In this document: positions 6,743-13,179 of the stretch, one piece after another
Layout: every line of letters begins with the position of its first letter
Numbering within the stretch: position 1 is the first letter of the stretch
Assembly (NCBI GenBank): GCA_003557605.1
Contig: PWNW01000299.1
Span: 1-13,179 of the forward strand
Direction: 5' to 3'
Source: Spirochaetaceae bacterium
GTDB lineage: Bacteria > Spirochaetota > Spirochaetia > PWKH01
Length of the DNA: 13,179 nt
The notes under the pieces: model-generated
The model's input: only the letters and a program-made list of their open reading frames with translations
Told to the model about the DNA's origin: nothing
The model's database searches: none
Position numbers and translations under genes: made by a program

Positions 6743-6961
6743 TCAAAAAAAGGTAAGCATCCATACGCCAATATCTGAGATACCCTGAAAATTGTGTACT
6801 GACTTGTTAACTGTCACATGCTGGGCCAGTGAGGTGATGCCCTGGGTTTTTTTCGCCTTTGCATCCTCAACAACCGCAATATCAGGAATGTATGCTCCAT
6901 CCATGTCCACAATGTGCACGATTTCCTGAAAATGTGTTTTGGAAAAGTGGCTGGCCTTCAT
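6743..6961 (-). pseudogene. N-terminal fragment of the TOPRIM-like ATPase partner gene
   Basis: ATG 6961 overlaps the TGA of the upstream AAA ATPase (ATGA), so this gene was translationally coupled to it. The start KASHFSKTHFQEIVHIVDMD continues to GAYIPDIAVVEDAKAKK, which looks like the acidic D-x-D strand of a TOPRIM-type fold (VDMD). After about residue 40 the sequence becomes less recognisable, and the frame ends at TGA 6743-6745, two bases outside the inverted repeat at 6726-6741. The expected continuation, the block with IPYQVYFMSCNLDHVL, lies beyond the insert. No EGxTE-type first motif is present, so either the family lacks it or the 5' part was lost earlier. Confidence 0.5.
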
Positions 6962-8367
6962 ACCTCCCTGAATGCAAGTGCTATTTCAGCATTGTTCGTC
7001 TGTTCGTACAGCTCTTCATCCTGTTCCCCAAGCATGATATCCCTAAAGTAGAAGTCGCGGAGATTATTGTTCTCTTTAACATTTGTCATGCGAACGTACC
7101 GCTTCCGAGGGTTTGTCGTCGTGAACACAATGAACCCTCGGTCCAGTGTCTCCAGCGGGCGGAGATTATGTGAGGTGAAGATCAGCTGACCCTTCCCTCT
7201 CTCGGAGATGATGCTGAGCAGCTCTCCAAGAAGATACTCAAAGACCCCGGAATCAAGTTCATCAACAGCAACAGTGATGGACGGCTGATTGTAGACGACG
7301 ATGAGAAGCTGCAGAATAGAGACGATCTTCTTGATACCCTCAGACTCATAATTGAGAGGAATTTCCCTGCTGTTTTTGTGTGACATAAGCTGGATCCGGC
7401 TTCCTTCCTTACCGTTCTCAAGGACCTCGGTTCCTAGGTCCTTGAAATGGATGGTAAGTCCGGGAATTATCTGCTCCAGCACAATATTCATGGTCTGGAA
7501 GATTCTTGTTACTACGTCCTTTGCCTTCTTTGGTATCACCGCTGTCTCATGAAGAGGAATCATCATCGTGCCGAAGTCACCCGAATTCCCTGCAGCAAAC
7601 TTAAAGACTAACGGCTGTGCATGTAGGCTTATAAAGCCGGAATTGGTTGTGTTTATAACAAATAGTTCGAAGTTTCCAAAGTTTACAAGGCTTTCTATGA
7701 GATTTGCATAGAAGGAAAGTTCCTTATCAGAATTTTCGGATTGTCTCAACGTGCTTCTGACAGCATCCAGAAACTCCCTTGAGAACACAAACGAACGGGA
7801 TTGGGCGCTTGAAAGCTTTTTCGCAACTAGGAGATCCGTATCGGTTTGCTTGTTATTTCCAACTAGAAGCTGTTTTTTTGGTCTAGGAAGAAACAGTTCT
7901 GCAGTATTCGTATCAATAAGCTTGCCTGTCCTGATCTTTTTATCACTCAGAATCGGGCACTTGAGTACCTCATTGAATATGCAGACCCGCTTCCTTTGTT
8001 CGGCAGATTGGGTGGAATTGACATTCCGTCCAGAAGCATCAGAGACTGACTTAATGCTGAACTGGTATGAAACAGGAAAGGAATCCTCAGGTGTTTTCAC
8101 AACAAAATCGAATAAAAGCTCAGCGACATCAGAATCAACGTTGATGTAATCTGCAAACTTCTCTGGAACTGCACTCCCGCAGAGCGCGTATTTTAGTAAT
8201 TCTAAAGCATCAATCAATGCGGTCTTGCCTGAACCGTTTTGCCCATACAACCCCACAATGCTGGCCCGGTAATTCTTCCTCGTGTTCTCGAAAGACAGTG
8301 ACCCTTCAACCACATTCTTAAAGTTGTGAATTGTAATACCAGCAATTCTTACCGAACTCGGTTTCAT
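6958..8367 (-). CDS. AAA family ATPase (AAA_15/COG1106-like)
   Basis: 469 aa cytoplasmic ATPase. N-terminal ITIHNFKNVVEGSLSF precedes Walker A GQNGSGKT (42-49). A signature-like SEGIKK lies at 342-347, Walker B TVAVDELDSG at 365-374 and the switch histidine H400 in IFTSHNLRPLE. The natural end LYEQTNNAEIALAFREV is typical. ATG 8367 has GGAAG upstream at proper spacing; the TTG one codon earlier is possible but less likely. The ATPase is intact although its coupled partner gene appears broken by the 5912-6741 insert, so the two-gene system is probably non-functional or reduced to the ATPase. Relatives pair with nuclease-like genes and are often proposed as defence or abortive-infection modules. 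That role is inference. Confidence 0.85.
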   Translation of the reverse strand: MKPSSVRIAGITIHNFKNVVEGSLSFENTRKNYRASIVGLYGQNGSGKTALIDALELLKYALCGSAVPEKFADYINVDSDVAELLFDFVVKTPEDSFPVSYQFSIKSVSDASGRNVNSTQSAEQRKRVCIFNEVLKCPILSDKKIRTGKLIDTNTAELFLPRPKKQLLVGNNKQTDTDLLVAKKLSSAQSRSFVFSREFLDAVRSTLRQSENSDKELSFYANLIESLVNFGNFELFVINTTNSGFISLHAQPLVFKFAAGNSGDFGTMMIPLHETAVIPKKAKDVVTRIFQTMNIVLEQIIPGLTIHFKDLGTEVLENGKEGSRIQLMSHKNSREIPLNYESEGIKKIVSILQLLIVVYNQPSITVAVDELDSGVFEYLLGELLSIISERGKGQLIFTSHNLRPLETLDRGFIVFTTTNPRKRYVRMTNVKENNNLRDFYFRDIMLGEQDEELYEQTNNAEIALAFREV

Positions 8368-8370
8368 CAA

Positions 8371-8620
8371 TAAATCTTCCAGTCCTGATTTATATTATAG
8401 AAGATGTCATGATATGCTGTAATAGTCAAGACGTATTTACTATATTGCACATTTTGTGCAAATACTTATTTTCATCAACTGTATATCTGTGTTTGTATAA
8501 TCTGTCTGTGTCCTTCAAAAAAGAAGAATGTCTTTTTTACTGGAGATTGAAACTTCTGAGATGAACACCAGTTTTGGCCGCTGCTTACACGTCACAGAGA
8601 CCTAAGAGCCGCCGCATTTT
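8371..8620. other. Intergenic region with palindromes at the island edge
   Basis: Besides the promoter above, this holds TTGCACA/TGTGCAA (8445-8461, 3-nt centre), a perfect inverted repeat that could be a repressor or CRP-like site upstream of the ATPase promoter. It also holds an A/T hairpin AAAAAAGA/TCTTTTTT (8517-8538) that might weakly terminate in either direction. The right part (8580-8620) becomes G+C-rich, marking the return to the metabolic region. I see no gene here. Confidence 0.4.
8394..8423 (-). promoter_or_regulatory. Putative promoter of the AAA_15 ATPase gene
   Basis: On the - strand, a perfect -10 TATAAT (8399-8394) is followed about 14 nt later by the GGAAG ribosome site. 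A weak -35 ATTACA (8423-8418) lies 18 bp upstream. A better-matching TTGACT (8430-8425) is too far away to pair with this -10. Confidence 0.4.
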
Positions 8621-9676
8621 TTAAGAAAAGTTTCTGAGCACCACCTTTACGGAACCGCCGTTTTCTGCGGTATCCATTGCTTCCAGGGCTTTCTCCAGAG
8701 CAAAGGTATGGGTTACAGATGATTCCACATCCACCTTTCCTGAGGCTATCAGGTCAATGGCGGCACCGAAGTCCCACTGGGTGGCATGCTCTCCCACGAT
8801 GGATATCTCACCGATGATCACCCGCCTGATGTCAATATCGATGTTCCCGGTGGGCACCCCGATCTGCACGATGGTCCCCCCGTGGCGTACTGCATCTATT
8901 GCCTGGGAAACGGTCTCACTGAGCCCTGCGGCCTCGAAGACCACATCCGCACCAATGCCGTGGGTGAGTTCCATGACTGTCTCTGCCAGGTCTGATACAT
9001 TGGGATCTACTGCTGCGTCGCATCCCGCCTGCTCAGCCATGTTTCTTCGCATCATGTCAGGTTCGCTGACGATGACCTGGGAAGCACCGCCTATGCGTGC
9101 TGCCTTGGCCACATCCTGCCCCATGGGACCTGCACCGATTACCGCCACGGTGCTGCCCACCGTCAGCGGAGAGCGGTGCACCGCTCTGAGGGCGCAGGCC
9201 AGGGGTTCTATCAGGGAGGCAGCAGTATCGGACACTCCCTCGGGGACCAGTGAGCACCGGTCAGCGGGAATCGTCAGGTATTCGGCAAAGGCCCCGTCCC
9301 GGGTCACCCCCAGATGCCCGATATCCAGGCAGATGTTGCTCTGTCCCCGGAGGCAGAAATAACAGCTGCCGCAGGGGACATGAGGTTCAGCACACACCCT
9401 GCTTCCCACCTTGATGTCACCGCTGATGTGGGGATACTTCTGGGAAAAGTGCGTACCCTCCCTGATCTCAACCACTTCACCGACAAATTCATGGCCGATG
9501 GTCACCCCGTGCAGGGGAGCCTTCCCGATCCAGTCCCCATGGCTCCTGATATGAAGATCCGTGCCGCACACCCCTGCTGCAAGCATCTTCAGCAGCAGCT
9601 CTCCCTGCTTCGGCTTCGGTATCTCAACCTCAACCTCCCTGATATCATAGTGTCCGAAATACTTGAATGCCCTCAT
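8621..9676 (-). CDS. Zinc-dependent medium-chain alcohol/sorbitol/threonine-type dehydrogenase
   Basis: 351 aa, the usual MDR length. The N-terminal GroES-like domain has catalytic zinc ligands C37 (AGVCGTDLH) and H62/E63 (IGHEF), with E157 nearby in IEPLACAL. The structural zinc cysteines are C102, C105, C108 and C116. The Rossmann motif GAGPMG (181-186) binds NAD(P). The enzyme oxidises a secondary alcohol, probably a polyol or sugar derivative; the substrate cannot be read from the sequence. ATG 9676 overlaps the stop of the PdxA-like gene (ATGA) and has AGGAGG 5 nt upstream. It is last in a four-gene - strand operon with a DUF1537 kinase and a PdxA homologue, so it may convert a four-carbon polyol or aldose into the sugar acid they use. 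That placement is inference. Confidence 0.9.
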   Translation of the reverse strand: MRAFKYFGHYDIREVEVEIPKPKQGELLLKMLAAGVCGTDLHIRSHGDWIGKAPLHGVTIGHEFVGEVVEIREGTHFSQKYPHISGDIKVGSRVCAEPHVPCGSCYFCLRGQSNICLDIGHLGVTRDGAFAEYLTIPADRCSLVPEGVSDTAASLIEPLACALRAVHRSPLTVGSTVAVIGAGPMGQDVAKAARIGGASQVIVSEPDMMRRNMAEQAGCDAAVDPNVSDLAETVMELTHGIGADVVFEAAGLSETVSQAIDAVRHGGTIVQIGVPTGNIDIDIRRVIIGEISIVGEHATQWDFGAAIDLIASGKVDVESSVTHTFALEKALEAMDTAENGGSVKVVLRNFS

Positions 9677-10692
9677 CTGCTCCTCCTGTTCTTCACCATC
9701 TCTGCTGCACTGAGCACCGCTGACAGCATGCTCCTCTCATCAGCAGTTCCCTTCCATGCCCGGTCAAAGGCCGTGCCGTGGTCCGCCGATGTTCGTATGA
9801 TCGGAAGCCCGAGGGTAATGTTCACCCCCGAAATGCTCACCTTCCCGCCGCGTTCATACTTGAATCCTGCAGTCTTCAGGGCAATATGGCCCTGATCATG
9901 ATACATGGCAGCAGCGGCGTCAAACTCGCCGCCCATGGTCCTGCTGAAAACCGTATCCGGCGGGTATGGTCCTGATGCCCCCAGGTCTGCAGTCTCCTTC
10001 ACCGCCGGAATGATCTCCCTGATCTCCTCCTCTCCGAAGAGTCCCCCTTCCCCGGCATGGGGATTGAGGCCCGCCACAGCGATGCGGGGAGATGGAATGC
10101 CCATATCACAAAGGGCGTCATGGACCAGCCTGATCACCGAAACAATCCGCTTTGTTCTGACCAGGGATATTGCCTGCTTCAGGGATACATGGGTTGAAAC
10201 ATGGACCACCCGTAAATTCCCCTCGACAAGCATCATAGCATACTGCTCTGTCCCCGTCAGCTCAGCAAAGAGTTCGGTATGACCGTTCCATGGATACCCC
10301 GCCCGGCGGAGGGATTCCTTGTTCAGCGGTGCGGTGGACACTGCTTCAACGATCCCGCCCATGGCATCAGCTGCAGCCCTGTTTACCGCCTGAAAGGCGA
10401 GCTCACCGCATTGTCTGGAGACCTCTCCCTTGGGGTACGGGTGTTCTTCCCCGCATGATATCACCTGGAGGGTATGTTCTTCTGCTTCAGCGGAGGCTGC
10501 ATGTTCCAGCTGGACAATCCTCCCGTCCCACCCGATAAGCTCCGCAGCTTCCTGCATCACCCCGATTGAGCCGTAGACGACGCACCGGCAGGCTTCAGCA
10601 GTTTCCCGGTGCGTCAGGGCTTTCAGCACCACCTCAGGACCGATCCCTGCCGGATCTCCCATGGTTATTCCAATAATCGGCACGCTCTTCAT
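9673..10692 (-). CDS. pdxA2: PdxA-family dehydrogenase, probable D-threonate/D-erythronate 4-phosphate dehydrogenase (PdxA2)
   Basis: 339 aa. Motifs: GITMGDPAGIGPE (8-20), STAPLNK (119-125), GHTELFAE (137-144), THVSLKQAI, GLNPHAGEGGLFG (207-219), MYHDQG (263-268) and NITLGLPIIRTSADHGTAF (291-309). Metal-binding histidines appear to be H168, H211 and H265. The family carries out NAD-dependent oxidative decarboxylation of a 4-phosphorylated four-carbon hydroxy acid. Classic PdxA works in vitamin B6 synthesis, but next to a DUF1537 kinase the homologue PdxA2 acts in D-threonate or D-erythronate breakdown, yielding dihydroxyacetone phosphate (established for characterised members). ATG 10692 has GGGGAG 5 nt upstream. 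GTG 10698 overlaps the kinase stop, but its ribosome site would be too close. The two alternatives differ by two residues. Confidence 0.88.
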   Translation of the reverse strand: MKSVPIIGITMGDPAGIGPEVVLKALTHRETAEACRCVVYGSIGVMQEAAELIGWDGRIVQLEHAASAEAEEHTLQVISCGEEHPYPKGEVSRQCGELAFQAVNRAAADAMGGIVEAVSTAPLNKESLRRAGYPWNGHTELFAELTGTEQYAMMLVEGNLRVVHVSTHVSLKQAISLVRTKRIVSVIRLVHDALCDMGIPSPRIAVAGLNPHAGEGGLFGEEEIREIIPAVKETADLGASGPYPPDTVFSRTMGGEFDAAAAMYHDQGHIALKTAGFKYERGGKVSISGVNITLGLPIIRTSADHGTAFDRAWKGTADERSMLSAVLSAAEMVKNRRSR

Positions 10693-10694
10693 AT

Positions 10695-11834
10695 TCACTC
10701 CCCTATCAGTTCCCTCAGGGTCTCCGGTCCTCCGAATCCCCCGCCCTTGGTGATCACACTGACTCCCTCAAACCTCCCCCCTATAATAACACTTACGGGC
10801 ACTCCGCTGCAGAGCTCTCCTGTCACATCAAGATGTGATGCCCCAAGTTCTCTGAGCACCCCGAGGGCCGTATCGCCCCCGGTTGCGGCAATCCGGAGAT
10901 CCGGAACCTGCTCCAGGACTGCTGCGGCAGTCCTGCCGAGGAAACTTGCGGGATCAGATGCAGATGATCCTGAGGTAATAACCACGGGACTCCTTCGGTG
11001 CTTCAGGTGCTCCAGGCACTGCCTGACTGTCTCGGGCACCTCGGGAGGATCTGCAAGGGATAGGGCCCCGGAGCATCTGAGGGCCTGGGCCCTAGATGCA
11101 GGATGCAGTGACCCGATGAGGGCCAGTACCGGTGATGTGACAGGAACAGTATTCCCCTGGGGTCCCGCAAGCGCCCGTGCCAGGCCGGAGGAACCAACAG
11201 GCAGGATGTCCTGACGGTTTCTCACGGTATCTGCAATAATGCGCAGGTCCTCATCTGTTACTGCATCGCAGACCATCACGGTTCTTTTTGACAAGGCCTC
11301 ATTTACTCGATCGGGGAGAACCCCGCTTCGCAGTTCTGCAAGGCTGCAGGTCAGCGCATCGGGAAAACAGGAAAGAATGCTGCTGCTTTGTAACGGGGCC
11401 CCGGGGTCCCGTCCTGCCGCCCCGAGATGGGCAGGGACTCCGTCTACCAGCACTGCTGCATCCTGCACCGTCCTTCCCTGGCCGGGAAGAGCAGGACAGA
11501 TCAGCGCAGCATGCAGCTGCAGGTGCTCCAAAAGGGCGGTCACCTCACTGTGGACCTGTCCCCTCAGGGTTGAATCTATCTTCTTATAGAACCGCTTCGC
11601 CCCCAGCTCCCGGCAGGCTTCTGCAGACCTCCGCAGCGCTGATGCGGCATCGGAGGAAGCAAGGTTCCTTGAGTTTGATGATGCAGAGATTACCTCAGCA
11701 CCCCCTGCATCCCAGGGGCCTTCCTGGAAGGGAAACGCCCGCACCGAATATCCTGCGCGGGCATATACTGCCGAGGCATCACAGGCACCGGTAAGGTCAT
11801 CTGCCAGCAGGGCAAGGCGGTCCATCCCGTGCAT
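10695..11834 (-). CDS. Four-carbon acid sugar kinase (DUF1537 family)
   Basis: 379 aa, at the short end for the family. The N-terminal domain has LLADDLTGACDA (9-20) and KKIDSTLRG (84-92), then ICPALPGQGRT. The C-terminal nucleotide-binding domain has TGGDTA (318-323) and TKGGGFG (362-368). It phosphorylates the 4-hydroxyl of a four-carbon sugar acid; DtnK-type members act on D-threonate and others on D-erythronate. The product feeds the adjacent PdxA-like dehydrogenase. ATG 11834 follows the pirin stop directly (TAAATG) and the stop lies 2 nt before the next start, so expression is coupled. The ribosome site for ATG 11834 is weak, and ATG 11825 (three codons later) is an alternative. D-threonate versus D-erythronate cannot be decided from the sequence. 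Confidence 0.88.
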   Translation of the reverse strand: MHGMDRLALLADDLTGACDASAVYARAGYSVRAFPFQEGPWDAGGAEVISASSNSRNLASSDAASALRRSAEACRELGAKRFYKKIDSTLRGQVHSEVTALLEHLQLHAALICPALPGQGRTVQDAAVLVDGVPAHLGAAGRDPGAPLQSSSILSCFPDALTCSLAELRSGVLPDRVNEALSKRTVMVCDAVTDEDLRIIADTVRNRQDILPVGSSGLARALAGPQGNTVPVTSPVLALIGSLHPASRAQALRCSGALSLADPPEVPETVRQCLEHLKHRRSPVVITSGSSASDPASFLGRTAAAVLEQVPDLRIAATGGDTALGVLRELGASHLDVTGELCSGVPVSVIIGGRFEGVSVITKGGGFGGPETLRELIGE

Positions 11835-12671
11835 TTATCTAATGAACGTCCCTTCGTCGAGCTCCCTGAACGCCTGGTCCAGCTCCTCCTGGGTGTTCAT
11901 CACGATCGGACCTCCCCAGGCAATCGGTTCTCCAAGGGGCCTGCCTGACATGAGGAAGAACCTGACCCCATCATCCGATGCGTTGACCGACAGGGTCTCC
12001 CCCCCGCTCATCAGCACCGCCCGCTGACAGGGAATCTCACCGGTTTTCTCATCAAAGGCAGCTGAACCCTGAACAAGATAGCAGAACAGGGTGTTCTCAG
12101 GATCATTCTCATACTCCCAGTGCGCACCGGGCTTGAGGGTCACATCCAGGTAAACTGTCTTCACATAGTCACCCTGAAATGATGCCGACACCCCCTGATA
12201 ACTTCCCGATATGATCTTCACCTGGGACATTTCATCACCCGTTGACGGGATCACATCGGGAGTGATGTCCCGGTAGGCGGGCTGAGTCATCTTGTCCTTG
12301 GCCGGGAGGTTTATCCATAGCTGGGTCCCCAAAATCCTGGGAGTCTTCTGGGGCATCTCCTGGTGCAGGATCCCCCCTCCCGCGGTCATCCACTGGCAGC
12401 ATCCGTCGAGGATGCTCCCCGAATTCCCCAGGGAGTCCCCATGCTCCACATCACCGTGAATCAGATAGGTTACGGTTTCAATCCCCCGGTGGGGATGCCA
12501 GGGAAATCCCTTCACATAGTCATCGGGATTATCTGAATCAAAGGCATCAAGCATCAGAAAGGGATCAAAATCCTTCACATCCCTGGTCCCTATCACCCGG
12601 ACCAGTTTCACCCCGGCCCCGTCATAGGTAGTTCTCCCCCCAACAATCTTCCGTACGCTTCTTTGGGCCAT
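11835..12671 (-). CDS. Pirin family protein (bicupin)
   Basis: 278 aa two-cupin protein. The pirin block WHPHRGIETVTYLIHGDVEH (58-77), continuing to QWMTAGGGILHQEMP, supplies metal ligands H59, H61, H103 and E105 in the N-terminal cupin. The C-terminal cupin spans about 170-260. Bacterial pirins are iron- or other metal-binding proteins; some act as quercetinases and others modulate metabolic enzymes. ATG 12671 has AGGAGG 7 nt upstream, so it is the start and the first gene of the operon with the kinase, PdxA2-like and alcohol dehydrogenase genes. Its place in a sugar-acid operon is unexplained and may be only co-transcription. Confidence 0.93.
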   Translation of the reverse strand: MAQRSVRKIVGGRTTYDGAGVKLVRVIGTRDVKDFDPFLMLDAFDSDNPDDYVKGFPWHPHRGIETVTYLIHGDVEHGDSLGNSGSILDGCCQWMTAGGGILHQEMPQKTPRILGTQLWINLPAKDKMTQPAYRDITPDVIPSTGDEMSQVKIISGSYQGVSASFQGDYVKTVYLDVTLKPGAHWEYENDPENTLFCYLVQGSAAFDEKTGEIPCQRAVLMSGGETLSVNASDDGVRFFLMSGRPLGEPIAWGGPIVMNTQEELDQAFRELDEGTFIR

Positions 12672-12690
12672 GTCACATCCTCCTGAAACA

Positions 12691-12718
12691 AGTATAACAC
12701 AGCAGGATTGCTTTTCAG
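12691..12718 (-). promoter_or_regulatory. Possible promoter before the pirin-led operon
   Basis: On the - strand, -35 CTGAAA (12718-12713), 16-bp spacer, -10 TATACT (12696-12691). The start would fall on the pirin ribosome site, leaving a very short leader, so a promoter further upstream is also possible. Confidence 0.25.
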
Positions 12719-12734
12719 TGTTTTTATTGGTTTT

Positions 12735-13179
12735 TCAGTCGCTGTATCCGAGATACCGAAGAGCAGTGAGGAAATAGAACTCCTGCAGTCTGTAGAGGCT
12801 GTCAATCACTACATATTCACCAGGAGCATGCGCATAATACCCCTCGGGGCCTGCAACGAACACCTGTTCCAGCCCCGAGGCGCGAAGACGGCCTGCATCG
12901 GTGAATCCCGGTGAAAGCGTGGTAACCGCAGCAGATTTGTAGACTGCCTCAAAGGACTCCTTCAGCAGTTTCGCCTCCTCGCTGACAAAGGATTCCCGGG
13001 ATCCCTCCAAGGCCAGAAGCACCTCCATGATGATGTCTGCATCATCATGGTCATCCCCAGCTTCGGCCAGGGTCAGTCCAAGGGATGCTGCATACCGTTT
13101 TAACGCCTCAATCATCTCGTCGGGAGCAATACCCGGAATCAGACGGAAGTCCGCAGTGACCTGGGCAGCGGCGGGAACC
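12735..13179 (-). CDS. M20-family metallopeptidase/amidohydrolase, C-terminal part (truncated by window end)
   Basis: The frame is open to the right edge. Residues before the ATG at 13115 (PAAAQVTADFRLIPGIAPDE) form the dimerisation-domain strand of M20 enzymes, so that ATG is internal and the gene begins outside the window. The C-terminal motif SPGFTDAGRL is followed by GPEGYYAHAPGEYVVIDSL. The histidine in YAHAPGEYV belongs to the catalytic zinc domain, as in ArgE/DapE/peptidase T relatives. These enzymes hydrolyse N-acyl amino acids or peptides in the cytoplasm. The exact substrate cannot be told. It ends 64 nt before the pirin start on the same strand. No terminator hairpin is seen between them, only a repeated ACTGAAAA, so read-through into the pirin operon is possible. 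Confidence 0.85.
   Translation of the reverse strand, partial: VPAAAQVTADFRLIPGIAPDEMIEALKRYAASLGLTLAEAGDDHDDADIIMEVLLALEGSRESFVSEEAKLLKESFEAVYKSAAVTTLSPGFTDAGRLRASGLEQVFVAGPEGYYAHAPGEYVVIDSLYRLQEFYFLTALRYLGYSD

Noticed and set aside
8517..8538. AAAAAAGA/TCTTTTTT hairpin
   Set aside because: The stem is almost all A-T and weak, so termination is doubtful. It is mentioned only in the intergenic entry.
8545..8553. GATTGAAAC resembles the end of many CRISPR repeats
   Set aside because: It is a single copy with no repeat-spacer array and no cas gene in the window.
8757..9362. 201-codon open frame on the + strand
   Set aside because: It is antisense to the well-supported zinc alcohol dehydrogenase and has no recognisable motif. 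Long shadow frames are common in G+C-rich genes.
10609..11214. 201-codon open frame on the + strand across the PdxA/kinase junction
   Set aside because: It is antisense to two motif-rich genes, and its composition (Pro/Ser/Arg-rich) is typical of shadow frames.

Overview
The window carries two kinds of DNA. Both ends (about 1-1412 and 8621-13179) are G+C-rich, tightly packed metabolic or transport genes. The middle (about 1413-8620) is visibly more A+T-rich, has long gaps, and holds ATPases, nuclease-like genes, a gene interrupted by a small inverted-repeat-bounded insert, and possible gene debris. Shine-Dalgarno sites and -10/-35 boxes are of ordinary bacterial type. The gene content fits a heterotrophic bacterium using sugar acids and peptides. 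I cannot name the genus; a spirochaete or similar lineage is only a guess.

Left end, + strand: the C-terminal part of a polar amino-acid ABC permease (its 5' end lies outside the window) and its ATPase, which starts at GTG 669, two bases after the permease stop.

Middle: (1) On the - strand, an AAA ATPase (2358-3491) overlaps by 8 nt a DUF4276/TOPRIM-type gene (1682-2365). This two-gene ATPase plus TOPRIM layout is typical of phage-defence or abortive-infection modules. (2) A gap of about 700 bp holds possible decayed coding sequence, then a 15-bp perfect inverted repeat and a promoter. (3) On the + strand lies an AAA_14/DUF4143 ATPase (4218-5444). (4) On the - strand, a second AAA ATPase (6958-8367) shares an ATGA overlap with a partner gene that appears to be split. 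Its upstream piece is 6743-6961 and its downstream piece about 5594-5911. Between them sits a segment of about 830 bp bounded by 16-bp imperfect inverted repeats (14 of 16 match). That segment holds a sigma70-like promoter, a short leader, a strong intrinsic terminator ending exactly at the ATG, and a NYN-domain RNase gene (6102-6710).

Right end, - strand: a compact operon transcribed pirin, DUF1537 four-carbon sugar-acid kinase, PdxA-family dehydrogenase, zinc-dependent alcohol dehydrogenase. The kinase plus PdxA2 pair is the known signature of D-threonate/D-erythronate catabolism to dihydroxyacetone phosphate. Upstream is the C-terminal part of an M20-family metallopeptidase, cut by the window end.

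The candidate for a new system is the 5912-6741 unit. Its promoter, small RNA, terminator and nuclease layout recalls type III toxin-antitoxin loci, and it appears to have inserted into the partner gene of a defence-like ATPase. This is inference from sequence layout; no homology search was possible.
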